A model generated the notes under the pieces. It saw only the letters and a program-made list of their open reading frames with translations. It ran no database searches and was not told the DNA's origin. The position numbers were made by a program, and so were the translations under genes. Of a DNA stretch of 64,000 nt, positions 24,301-34,830 are shown one piece after another. Positions within the stretch are counted from its first letter, which is position 1. The number at the start of each line of letters is the position of its first letter. The DNA is from Zingiber officinale (Eukaryota; Streptophyta; Magnoliopsida; Zingiberales; Zingiberaceae). The stretch lies in assembly GCF_018446385.1 (NCBI RefSeq), contig NC_056002.1, forward strand, positions 9,744,894 to 9,808,893, in the 5' to 3' direction.

Positions 24301-27300
24301 AAAGATTATTACAATTTATTGTAATAATAATGGTGCAAGAACAAACTCGAAGAAACCATAAGTCTATAAGGCAAGTAAACACTGATAGCGCAAGTACTAC
24401 CCAATACGAGAAATCGTATAACGAGGAGAAGTTGTCACCAGATTGCTTCAGATGATAACCTAAGGTCCTTAAGGCAAGAGCTTTTGAAAGGTTGGGAATC
24501 AGATGTTTATGGCAGTACAGTCTTTTAGTATAAGTGGGAAATTGTTAGAGTGTATACTAAAAGCCTAGCTTTTGTATAAACATTTATCTAGAAATAAGAA
24601 TCACATCGGTCAAATGTCTACATTTATGATAAATGTAGTTGCTCAATTAATTTATATTGTCAGATAACGTGGTGTGTGGTGTCACATGAAGATCGTGTTA
24701 TCGGTTCCTTATAAATTATAAGCAGTGGCTCACGACCGAGATGGAAAGGAACAAACCATTTGGAAGGTCGTAGTGTAATTAGTTATTAGTTTATCTTAAC
24801 TATATAATTACACTAAGATGTATTGAGTGTATTGAGTAGGACCATTTGAGGTCGTTCCTTTTATCTTGACTTTATAAGGAACAAAGACCTCGATTATTAT
24901 GGAAGTGCTCTTAATCCTAATATAATAACAAGCACATATATTTGATATTTATTTCTTTAATTTATCGATGGGTGAGACTTATTTCGATAAATCAATAAGC
25001 GATAAGTTGGGAAATGATATCACTTATAGTGTGTGTTGTTGATTATAGGAAACTATCTCCTAGTGATCTTGGTTGAGAATGTCCCCAATAGGAGCTCATA
25101 AGGATTGTCATATTAAACCCCGCAGTGGACTTAGTCTGAAGTTGAGTGGTACTACTTTTGGAGCTAGATATTAATTAAGTGAGTTGTCGGAACTTACTTA
25201 ATTAGTGGACATTGTTATCTTAAACACAGGAGACTAACACACTCATAATAAGAAGGAGCCCAAATGTAATTTGAGATTGGTGCGGTAGTTCGATAATAGT
25301 TCTTTAGTGGAATGAATTATTATTGATGAAATTAAGTTGTGTGTTGGCGAACACGGGATGCTTAATTTACTGGAGACCAAAACCAATTCCTCCTCTCGGT
25401 CCCTATCGTAGCCTCTAGTATATAGAGATTTATACCCACCGATACCCACCTTCTTACCCGTCCGCCAAGCCAGCTTGGAACCCAAGCGGCCAAGATCAAT
25501 GGATGAGTCGTGTAGGTGGCCAAAGTCGGTCCCAAGCTTGGGTGGCCTACCACTGAATATTAAAAGGATTTTTATTAAAATTATTTCTTATGTGGATATC
25601 ATGATTTTAAAGAGAGTTTAAAATTAAAATTTCCTTTTATAACTTTCTACAAAGATTAAGAGAAGAGATTAATCTCTTTCCTTATTGTAGTTTAAAAGGA
25701 TGGTTTTAATTTTGGTAAAACTTTCTTTATTTGTAAATCATCTACATGTTTAAAGAGAGTTTAAAATTTGAAATCTTTCCTTATTTGTTGATTAAAGGAG
25801 GATTTTAAATTTTAAGAAAACTTTCCTTTTAACCATGTTCATGATTTAAAATAGAGTTTAAAATTAAATATTCTCTTTTATAAGTTTCTATAAAAGATTA
25901 AGAAAAGATTTGATATCTTTCCTTATTTGTAGATTAAAAGAGATTTTAATTTTAGAGATAACTTTCTTTTATCCACATGTTTAAAGAAAGATTTTAATTT
26001 ATTAAATTTCCTTTTATAAACCAACCATGAAAGGATAAAATTATTGGAAAAATTTTATAAATTTTAAGCAAATAAGGAAGTTTTAATTTGTGTTTAAAAT
26101 TTTATTTGCTTGGAAATTTTATAGTCAAATAAATTGGAGAAGAAAATTATTTTAATTAAATAAATTTTTCCTTTTCAGCAAAAGAATTAAGGAAGTTTTA
26201 TTAAATTTTCCTTATTTGCGAGACCAAGGATTATAAAAGAGGGGGTGAGGAGGCTTCAAGGCTAAGGACTCTATTCTATTTTCTCTCTTTTCCTTGGTGG
26301 TGTGGCTTTCTTCTTCTCTTCTTCTTCTCTTTGTGGCCGAACCTCTTCATGCTCATGGAGTTTTAGGTGGCCGGATCTAGCTTGAGGAAGAAGGAGAGAA
26401 AGCTTACATCCCTTGGAGCTTGGTTGGTGGAAAAGATCTTCATCTTTTGGAAGCTTTGTGCTTGGCCGAAATTTGAAGAAAGGAAAAGAAGGTGTTTTGG
26501 TGGTTTCTCATCTCGGAAGATCGTTGCCCACACAACGTCCGAGGTTAGAAGAGGAATACGGTAGAAGATCAAGAGGTCTTTCTAAAAGGTATAACTAGTA
26601 ATTTTTCTTTCCGCATCATACTAGTTATTTTTGGAAATAATACCAAATACAAGAGGCATGCGATTCTAGTATTTCGAATATGTTTTTCGATGTTGTGTTC
26701 TTTTGTTTTTTTCCCCTTGTGATTTGATTGTTCTTTTCGGTTAACCTAAAGTTATTTTAGGAAATTAAATATTAGTTTTTCATAAAAGGTTTTGTCTAGT
26801 CGGTGGTGGTTGCTCCCATATCCAAGAAGGTCATGTGCCTCGCCACGTCAGTACTGGGAACCAATTATGGAAATTAATATTTAATGGAATTAATAACTTA
26901 AGGTGATTTGGGTCGAACGTGTTAAGTTCCGCAGGAGACCCAAGTCAAAACCTAAAAGAACGAACGTGTTAAGTTCCGCAGGCGATCCAAAATTTAATTT
27001 AAAAGAACACATGGTAGCTAGGAAAAGGTTCAGACCTTTGTACAAAATTTTTGTACAGTGGAACTTCTAGGTTTTCCGAGTAGCAACCAACACTACAACA
27101 CTCAACTCTCCTTTCAATGGCAAAGCAATCGGCACCTTCTAGGGGCATTAGCTAATGGAACCTTCGTGGGCAAGTGGCCCTTTGACCAACAAGATCCATG
27201 ACTAGTGGGCACCCACTAAGGAGAGAGATCTCCTGGTGCAGAACACATAAATATGATGGACAACCTCACATTTAGTGTGATCTATTGAGTTACATCAAAT

Positions 27301-30300
27301 GCCATGGCTAAACAAGGATGAAGTGGTGTTTCTTCACATGTCGTGCCATGAGACTTGCTATGCCAGCCATCCGAAGAGAGAGCAATGAAGCCAAACCATC
27401 AGATCCTATGAAAAAGCAAGCAAAATTCCAGTCCGAGGTAATGTCTCTACTGCACATGACTAAGATTCCTTACCTCCCTACATGGTTGACATTAGCTATA
27501 GAATGCCATCATTAGGCCCTCACCCACAATTGATTTTGTGGGTAAAGAGGGAGTTGGATCACATCCTCTCAAATGCAATCCTTTCAATTGATTTGCAACT
27601 CAACTGAACTGCTTTCTCATCAAATTACTAAGACCAAACAAACCAAAACACTCCTCAAACTAAACCATTAACATTGGTGCTAGGAGGGTCTCACTGAGTC
27701 ACTACTAATATAGAACCTAGTGAAGCAGAGGATGAACAATGAACGTATCATTCACAAATCATGAACAACCCTCGATGGCTAGGGCTTCAATAAAAATTAT
27801 GTCCTACCCTCATAGAACTACCCTCTTATTTAATATGATCCACATTGTTGCATTAAATGCTCTTGTCAAAGGAGTGCAACGTTGTATCCCTACCTGTACA
27901 CCAAGTTATGGGTTTGGCCACAACCTCTAAAGAGGAAGAAGTGAGGCCATATTCACTATAAGCAGCCAAGTAACATATCAAGCCAAAAGTAATGTCTCTA
28001 ATACATGTCTAAGCTTTCTAGTCAGTTTCATTTGACCGCTGAGTGCTATCACTAGTTCCCTACCTACTATTGATTCTATAGGTCGAGTGGCAATCGAACC
28101 ACATCACTTTAGTCTCAATACTTTAGTCAAGTGTGTTGAACAACTAGGTAAACCAAACCAAACCAAACCACCCCGAAACATCTAAACATCAACTATAAGA
28201 TTGGTGTTGTGTCCAAAGAATGTTTACATATCTCCACAATGACATGATATTATCCACTCTAAGCCTAAGCCCTCGTGATTTTGCTCTTAGGCTCTATCCA
28301 AAAGGCCTCATATCAATGGAGATATCTTATATTCTTTTAAACCCATGATTTTTTTTCAAATCTTTCCAATGTGAGACTTTGATTGAATCCCAACAATCTT
28401 TCCCTCAAACGAAAGACCATCATTATTCTCATAGTTTGGACCTCCCCGCGAGCATCCGATCACTCTTGAACTGCTCCGGGCCTTCCCCGTAAGCATCCGA
28501 TCACCATGACCCGCTCTGGGTCTCCCTGCGAGCATCCGATCACTCTTGACATGCTCCGGATCTCCCCGCGAGCATTCGGTCATTCTTGACTTGCTCTGGG
28601 CTCCCGCAATTTTGTTCAAAGTCACCCCACATGACATCTGGTCTGGACCATGACTGATACCATTTGTTGTGTCCAAAAGATGTTCACATATCTCCACAAT
28701 GACAAGATATTATCCACTCTAGACCTAAGCCCTCATGATTTTACTCTTGGACTCTACGCAAAAGGTCTCATGCCAATGGAGATATCTTACATCCTTTTAA
28801 ATGCATGATCTTTTCCAAACCTTTCCAACGTGAGACTTTGATTAAGAGATGTGGTGTTTGATGAAAAGGATATACTCAAGAAGAAGGAAAGGAAATATAA
28901 CAAAGCAACATGGAGAAAGATGTTGTGCAGGTGGAACTAGAGACTCATGACTCCAATGATTCTAACTCTCAGAGCACACAGAGCATCGCACTATAGCGGA
29001 TGGTAGATCGAGATGAGTCGTAAAACCACCACCATATACGGATTCGAAAACTTGGTATCTTATGTGCTTATCACTAGTAGAGGAAACTCTACATCTTTCC
29101 AGGAAGCGATACACATCTCTGAAAAGGACAAGTGGACGGGTGCTATGTCGGAGGAGAAATTTTGTTGAGAAGAATCAAACGTGGGATCTAGTAGAACTTC
29201 CTGAAGGAAAGAGAGCTATATATTCAAGAAGAAAGAAACAATGTGAGAGTGACAAGAAGTGAAGTTCAAGGCTCAATTGGTAGCAAAGGGGTATTCACAG
29301 AGAAAGGGAATTGACTATGAAGAAATTTTCTCTCCAGTAGTAAGACATACATCAATTAGAGCGGTGTTGGCTTTGATATTGCATCACGATTTGCAGCTAG
29401 AGCAAATGGATGTGAAGACATTTTTTCATGGAAATTTTGAGGAGCAGATTTTTATGTTACAACATGAGGGATTTAGTCAGTCCAGACAAGAGCAGTTGGT
29501 TTGCAAGTTGAAGAAATAACTCTATGAATTGAAACAATCTCTTAGGCAATAGTACAAATGTTTTGATTCATACATAATTCAAAACGGATATAGGAGATGT
29601 GAGTATGATTGCTGCATATATGTGAAGAGTCTTGAAGATGAACCACTGATTTTCTTACTACTATACGTAGATGACATGTTCATTATTGCGAAAAAGATGA
29701 AAGAGGTCGATAAATTGAAGAAGCTACTGAGCAAGGAATTTGACATGAAAGATTTGGGAGAGGCCAAAAAGATTCTTGGAATGGAGATTCACAGCTGCAG
29801 GGAGATTATGGTTGTCTCAACGTAGCTATGTAGAGAAGGTGTTGAATAGGTTTAACATGAAAAATACAAAGTTGGTGAGTGCGCCAAGTTATTCAGTACA
29901 TATTGTCCAAAGACGGATGACGAGATCTAAGAGATGTTAAAGGTTCCTTATGACGGTGCAATTGGTTGTCTGATGTATGCCATAATTTACACAAGACCAG
30001 AGCAAATTTCTCTCAAATCCTAGTCGGCCACATTGAGATGCAATGAAGTGGATTTTAAGATACTTGAGAAATACAACTGATTATGACATCATGTTCAGTA
30101 GACAACCGGAAGATCCTTCAGTTGCTGGGTATGTAGATACAGACTATGCAGGAGATTTAGATGACAGGATGTCTACTACAGGATACATGTTCACTATGAC
30201 AAGAGGACCTATCTGTTGGAAATCTATGATACAATCTATTGTTGCATTGCCTACTACGGAGTCGGAGTACATGGCAACAGCAGAGGCAGCGAAGGAAGCT

Positions 30301-33300
30301 TTATTTATGGCTTACAGGGTTGGTCAGAGAATTAGGCGTTCAGCAAGATGGAGTCAAATTATTATGTGATAGTCAGAGTGATATCTATTTAACGAAAAAT
30401 CAGGTGTATTATGGGAGAACCAAGCATATTGATGTGATGTTTCACAAGATCAGAGAGTTGATTGCTTTCGAGGAAATTCAACTTGAGAAGGTTCACACTG
30501 CAAACATGCTGACAAAGCCAGTGACCACAGAGAAGTTCAAGTATTGCTTGAACTTGATCCATATCTCTAGATGCTAAAGAAAGGAAGCCCAGACCCAGAG
30601 ATCCAAATGGAGTTTTGTTCAGATACTCGTGTTCTTCAAAGGGATGAATATTCACCAAGGTGGAAATTGTTGACGGGTGACTCATATTTAGATGAAGGCC
30701 AATGCAATAGTGTCATCAAAGAAAAATCTGTTAAGGTTTTTCCGTAATAGAATTCTATTACAATTTTTCATAACAAAATTCTGTTGCGGTTTTTCATAAT
30801 AGAATTCTGTTGCGGTTTTTCATAATAGAATTCTGTTGCGGTTTTTCATAACAGAATTCTGTTGCGGTTTTTCATAACAGAATTCTGTTGCGGTTTTTCA
30901 TAATAGAATTCTGTTGCGGTTTTTCATAACAGAATTCTGTTGCGGTTTTTCATAACAGAATTCTGCTGCGGTTTTTATAACAGAATTCTATTACGATTTT
31001 ATTTGGTCTGGGGTTAGGCACTGTTTACGAGGATCATTGTAAACCTATTGGATTATGAGAATCATTGAATATGATTCTCTTCTGTAGAAAGAATTCTAAT
31101 AAAACTTCGGTTATTTTTTGGAGTAGGCGCACCGCCGAACCACGGTAACTCTTCTCCCTCTTCTTCTGCTTCCTCGTGTTTGCTCCTTTTTGTGCGTTTT
31201 TGTCTCATTGCTCCATGTGATTTCTTTCTCTCTTTCTCTTTTTTTGCGTTAGAGGTTGCGGTTTTTTTTATCTCATTGCTCCATGAGGGTTTAGGCCTAG
31301 AGTGGACAATATCATGTCATTGTAGAGATGTGTAAATATCCTTTTGACATAACAATTGATAATAAAATTCTAACTCTAACTGGTGTAGGTGTATGCTAAT
31401 TTTTCAGAATTCATTGAAGAAAACACCAATATCATTTTAAACAAGCTAACATTCTTGTAATTTTGTATCCCACCCATACATCGATCATTTCAATATGAAT
31501 TTGAAATTTTTCTAAATCAATTCCAATTATTATCATTCCCTATAAATCTCCTTTGATAAAGTCAAATATTGCATATATAAAAACTTCTAAACACTTCAAA
31601 ACATCAAATGTTCAAGTGTTCAATTCTATAGATGTTTTATCATAAGCAAACTCAGAGAATAATGTCATATATTGCATGAATAAAAAATGAAACATTTCAA
31701 AACATCTGAGACCTTATTTGTTTAAGAATATTTTCTCTTTTTTGTTGTTTTAGAACATGGGAGTGATAACTACTTTTGTGCATATGAACAAAAAAAACAC
31801 ATTTCAACACACAAAAAGAAGATAATATTTCACTCAAAATCTTGTCATGGTGAGTATTATATGCAAAGATCAATTGAGAAATAAGTTGCTTGCTATCAGC
31901 AAGTTTGCATGGGTCTCTAACCAGGAAGTCTTCCTTCGTCAGGGCATTGTTCAGGTCCAGAGACATCAACCCTTCCATACTTCATAGGGATATGAGGACC
32001 ACCAGACTCCTGAGAATCAAAGAGTCAATCAATATTAGTTCTAATAGTTCTCCAGCAAAAAGTATAAAACACAAGTTGGTTGTAAAAGAATTCTAAGTTT
32101 TGGAGGAACTAAGTCAGAAAATAAAAAAGACCAACCTCAACGGCTGTAGCACTGGCTAATTGAAACAAATCTGCAAATGTAATGCCTAGATACTTTTCCT
32201 TGATAGGCTGAAGAAGCTTTAGAGCATTTACAAGACCTGCAGTACGAAGTCAGTAACCATCATATTCAACAAAGATCTAGAATTTTTGTTTAATAACTTC
32301 AGTACCAGCATTGGCAGAATGCTTCAACTCTATTTCAAACCGCAAGCTACCATTAGCCCCCCCACATTGTGGCCACTCCTCAATGTTCTTGTCATATGTG
32401 CCAGCATCATGCCATCCTAGACGTACCTGTAGACCATAAAATCATGGCATTGTACCTTGATTCAGCCGAATGCATCTACCATAATAAAGAACAATGCACC
32501 ATTGACGCATGAGGTTCTAACCACAGATACTATTAAAAACATTGTCACTAAAACCATTCAGTAACAAACCAGTGAAAAATGATTATTTTTACATGATGGA
32601 AAAATTTATCATAAAATGTTGACACTATTATATCATTTAGTGATTATACTAAATAGATTGTTATTAATGATAGAAAAGTGACTAATGTCACATTCAATAA
32701 TGAATCAAATTAAAACTATCATTAATAGTTTTAGCCACAGGAGGTAGACCAACAAATCTAATAATAAAATTACTGTCATCAAAATTTCTAGTGGCAAATT
32801 CTTAAATATTGGGGGTTTCTTTTTATTAATATACACTTTTCTTGTAGTAATTTGTTGTTACATTTTCAGGCTAGCGTGCATTTGCCTACAGAAACACACA
32901 ATATATTACCTTAAAAATTGTAAATTAGATGGAAAAGCAACTGTATTAGTATTGTTAATGAAAACTTTAATAATAAGAGAAATTGTTCACACATCTATCA
33001 TATTTCATAGCACCAAGACTTCTTTCATATTTTCACAACATAAAGCAACCATCAAAACAAATGGAGGTGAAAGAAGAAAATATGATTTTTTAATTACAAC
33101 TAGATTAGATAAATTCCAAGAGGACCGTTGATTACTAAAAGTTATGCTTCTAAGAATCCAATACTCCATGCCATGGTAACTGTCATTTCTGCCTGACTGC
33201 ATTTTATAATGACAAAAGTTTGAACTAAAGACTATTCTTTGCTTCAGTTTATATTAATGGGTCATCATTCTCAAGACGCCAAAAGAACAGTTAGAACTAG

Positions 33301-34200
33301 TAATCTTAGACATGACCTGATAATGCAATCCAACTCAACGCAATAACAAAGACAACCCAAAATGACATGACACAATCCAAATATATAAACAATTTATATG
33401 AATTAACTTGGTTGTGGATATAAATTATTTTAAAAAATATTAATAACTTTGTCATATAACTTAACTAAACTAACATGATACAACAAATTGCCACTCCTAA
33501 CCTCTAAGACAGTAACGTAGAGCCTCTAGATATTCTATTTGCCATCTGACATATGGATTCCGTCTTGCCTTCAGAAGTCTCTGTTTGCTCAGTGAACTAT
33601 CTCAAGGATCCACTTCCTGGATTCCAACCTCACTTTGACTTCAGAAATTGCAACCTAATTCACGGGACTTAATGGGTATGATCATGTTTTAATTTTATAT
33701 TTAGGTGTTTAGCACTTATCTTCAAAACACATCGCAAAAACTTGGAAGCCGGATCTAACAAACAATACAGAGTACTACAATATAACGAACTAGAATACCA
33801 GAATAGGATGACAAAAGGTTGTCTTGAGAAGCTCCTTAATGTCCTCCCTAGCGGCCCTCAGTTGATCCGGATATGAAGCCGCGCAAACGACCGACGTACC
33901 CCGGTGTGAGTTGATCGCTGACCTCTGGAAAATACATCAGATCGACGGCACATAACTCGAAAATCAAAACACCGTTCCTATTCCTTGCGATCGGAGCTCA
34001 GAAGTAAGAGAGCATACCTGAAAACGAAGTGGGGAAGGAGCAGAACCGAGAAAGGGAGAGGATCGGAAGGAGGGGAAGGAGCAGCGGAGGCGAGGGGAGG
34101 GAAGGTTAGAAGCCGCGGCGGCGTAAGGCAGCGCCGCTCGCTGGGAGTCGGCGGGGAAGAGGCCGAAGGAGGAAGAGGGAGCACAGAGCTGCTTCGCCAT
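15334..34200 (-). CDS. Chloroplast ascorbate peroxidase, stromal type
   Basis: Eleven exons (transcript order): 34200-34018, 33924-33799, 32426-32306, 32236-32136, 32009-31922, 17793-17726, 17644-17558, 16197-16123, 16049-15972, 15896-15792, 15408-15334. All introns are GT-AG and in phase; 1107 bp, 368 residues, the usual length for stromal APX. Exons 1-2 give a Ser/Arg-rich transit peptide (start chosen at MAKQLC; an in-frame upstream ATG at 34296 is less likely). Then come the distal haem site [11 protein letters not shown], the proximal His in [18 protein letters not shown], and FDNSYFK. The protein ends ...[19 protein letters not shown] with no thylakoid membrane helix, so it should be the soluble stromal form. 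It reduces H2O2 with ascorbate in the water-water and ascorbate-glutathione cycles. One odd residue: WPQCGG where the family has WPQRGG. Intron 5 is 14.1 kb. Confidence 0.95.
18030..20610 (+). repeat. 5' LTR of the intronic copia element
   Basis: It carries GGCCGGCC-type palindromes near 18972 and 19669. Compared with the 3' LTR and the solo LTR family member it lacks about 45-50 bp around 19767 that include the TATA box (see 26232-26239), so the copy that should drive transcription has lost its core promoter. Confidence 0.9.
21140..21475 (+). repeat. Direct repeat in the copia internal leader
   Basis: A block of about 110 bp beginning actattaattttatt and ending with tcgtccacacta..tggcat..caaaattca occurs at about 21142-21265 and again at about 21356-21463. 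Each copy also carries the inverted pair attaattttat / ataaaattaat. Confidence 0.7.
22190..24200 (+). pseudogene. Copia polyprotein remnant: integrase, RT, RNase H
   Basis: Integrase-like text runs from about 22190 to 22620 ([28 protein letters not shown]), with stops. RT-like text is near 23312-23578 ([18 protein letters not shown]). The RNase H lead-in is at 23934-24060 ([24 protein letters not shown]). Several stops and frame changes separate these pieces. The order INT-RT-RH identifies Ty1/copia. Gag is not recognisable. Confidence 0.85.
24543..27092 (+). repeat. 3' LTR of the intronic copia element
   Basis: This LTR keeps the TATA box (TATAAAAG, 26232-26239) followed by a purine/GGGGTGAGG stretch. 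Against the 5' LTR it has many one-base losses in short homopolymers and several small deletions in GGCCGGCC-rich parts. Confidence 0.92.
26232..26239 (+). promoter_or_regulatory. TATA box of the 3' LTR
   Basis: TATAAAAG sits about 830 bp before the LTR end. The solo LTR of the same family keeps it (62419-62426, minus strand). It is deleted from the 5' LTR. Confidence 0.7.
27098..28204. other. Unassigned intronic DNA with an old direct duplication
   Basis: Two diverged segments, about 27415-27660 and 27985-28190, share phrases such as taatgtctcta, the pattern gaatgccatca / gagtgctatca and attgatt, and a final aaaccaaaccaaacca-type run. No coding frame is convincing. Confidence 0.4.
28205..28844 (-). 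mobile_element. TRIM-type miniature LTR retrotransposon
   Basis: Terminal direct repeats 28205-28395 (191 bp) and 28665-28844 (end trimmed) are about 90% alike by eye and read TGTTGGGATTC...GGACACAACA on the minus strand. Next to the right one, minus strand, AA then TGGTATCAGT matches the tRNA-iMet primer site, which sets the orientation. The 270-bp interior has no coding capacity and consists mainly of a 40-bp tandem array. Confidence 0.85.
28441..28600. repeat. 40-bp tandem repeat, four copies, in the TRIM interior
   Basis: The units 28441-28480, 28481-28520, 28521-28560 and 28561-28600 each contain a form of gcgagcatccgatcactc and end in a gctccggg-like phrase. The period is exactly 40, so the 113-residue frame across them is not a 3-bp-periodic coding repeat. 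Confidence 0.95.
29080..30577 (+). pseudogene. Copia RT-RNase H polyprotein remnant
   Basis: [13 protein letters not shown], the YEEIFSPV motif, MDVKTFFHG (29259-29519), then the catalytic YVDDM at about 29663 in another frame, and [13 protein letters not shown]. RNase H: YADTDYAG-like VDTDYAGD (30130s), [15 protein letters not shown] (30410s), NMLTKPV. Stops at about 29518 and shifts near 29820 and 30330 break it into at least four frames. Confidence 0.88.
30668..31354 (+). repeat. 3' LTR of the truncated copia element
   Basis: Starts TGTTGACGGG after the purine tract and ends ..GACATAACA. Its last 65-70 bp (from about 31289) resemble the end of the TRIM LTR nearby. It carries a 26-bp array at 30735-30995. 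Confidence 0.7.
30735..30995 (+). repeat. 26-bp tandem array with a 14-bp palindrome, about ten copies
   Basis: Unit: ggtttttcataa, then CAGAATTCTG, then ttgc. The core AACAGAATTCTGTT is a perfect palindrome in several units; other units have aatagaattctgtt. The outermost units (30735 and 30980s) are the most diverged, as expected of an array kept alike in its middle by unequal exchange. It lies in the U3 part of the LTR. Confidence 0.95.
31355..31921. other. Unassigned intronic sequence next to APX exon 5
   Basis: AT-rich; two loosely repeated phrases (caaaacatc..aatgttcaagtg type, near 31590 and 31690) but no recognised element. Confidence 0.35.
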
Positions 34201-34500
34201 CGCCGGGGTCCCAATCCAAATAGATCGATCACCGGAGCTCGAGGCTACTCTGGCGCTTCGGGTCGTGGGGAGAGAGGGCACACCAGTGTTGACCACCGTC
34301 TCATTTTATTTTTGAACTTGAGTGGGGCCGAGAGAAGGAGCAATTGGAGATCGCCACGCGTCATTCAACAAGGTCTTTGATTCCTCTGCGACGGGCGTTT
34401 CACACTGCAGCCACTTACCTAGTGCCGTCGGGCGCAAGGAATGGTAAATGATAAGGGTGAAAAGGAGCAGGAAACAATTGGAACAAGACATGGGATTACA
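34201..34500 (-). promoter_or_regulatory. Presumed APX promoter and 5' UTR
   Basis: GC-rich next to the start codon, turning AT-rich at about 34500. The start ATG has G at -3 and +4. No certain TATA box was found. Confidence 0.4.
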
Positions 34501-34690
34501 ATACTTACAATTAAGATATTTTTTTTAAATTTAAATATTCTTTAAATAATAAATTTGATTAAAATAGATAAAGCAAGGAAGAGATATTATATTATTTAAC
34601 ATATATGACATATATGGATATATAGAAAAATTATAAAATATTTTTTAAAAAAATAAGGAAAATAAGTCTGTCAAATAATCATATACTATT
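34465..34690. repeat. Left copy of a 220-bp dispersed duplication
   Basis: From about aacaattggaacaag through gaagagatattatattattt to caaataatcatata. The second copy, in the same orientation, is at about 38905-39120. This copy lies directly upstream of the APX promoter. Confidence 0.8.
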
Positions 34691-34830
34691 ACTACTATAA
34701 TAACTACTAAATCTTATCCCATTAGATAGGATCGACTATAAAAATCTTTTTCTACTATTAGACTTTATCCCCTATTATATCTATCATCTATACTTAATAA
34801 ATTTTATCTTATTTTATTATTATTAACTAA

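Larger units (their letters stand above)
18030..27092 (+). mobile_element. Complete copia LTR retrotransposon (decayed) in APX intron 5
   Basis: The target duplication CTACA flanks it at 18025-18029 and 27093-27097. The LTRs are 18030-20610 and 24543-27092 (about 2.55 kb each), beginning TGTTAGAGTG and ending AGCAACCA(ACA). A purine tract (taagtgggaaat) precedes the 3' LTR. The internal 3.9 kb keeps remnants of integrase, reverse transcriptase and RNase H in copia order (INT before RT). All are interrupted, so it cannot move itself. No tRNA-iMet primer site is recognisable after the 5' LTR. A solo LTR of this family is at 61520-63931. Confidence 0.93.
28860..31354 (+). mobile_element. Copia element, 5'-truncated, with 3' LTR
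   Basis: It begins inside the linker between integrase and RT ([14 protein letters not shown] near 29098), continues through RT and RNase H, and ends with a purine tract aaggtggaaat and an LTR at 30668-31354 starting TGTTGACGGG. No 5' LTR, gag, protease or integrase is present. Orientation is the same as the upstream copia element. Confidence 0.85.
17794..31921 (-). other. 14.1-kb intron 5 of the APX gene, filled by retroelements
   Basis: The donor is at 31921 (CTTCCTG|gttaga) and the acceptor at 17794 (tttatcag|ATGC). The intron contains a complete 9.06-kb copia element in sense orientation to the window (antisense to APX), a minus-strand TRIM, a truncated copia element, and about 1.1 kb of unassigned DNA. 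Both flanking exons are intact and phase-compatible. Confidence 0.9.

Noticed and set aside
28356..28697. Minus-strand frame of 113 residues in the TRIM
   Set aside because: It crosses an LTR border and a 40-bp array whose period is not a multiple of three; repeated peptides are not in step.
30735..30995. CRISPR-like spacing of repeats
   Set aside because: Units are head to tail without spacers, in a plant LTR.
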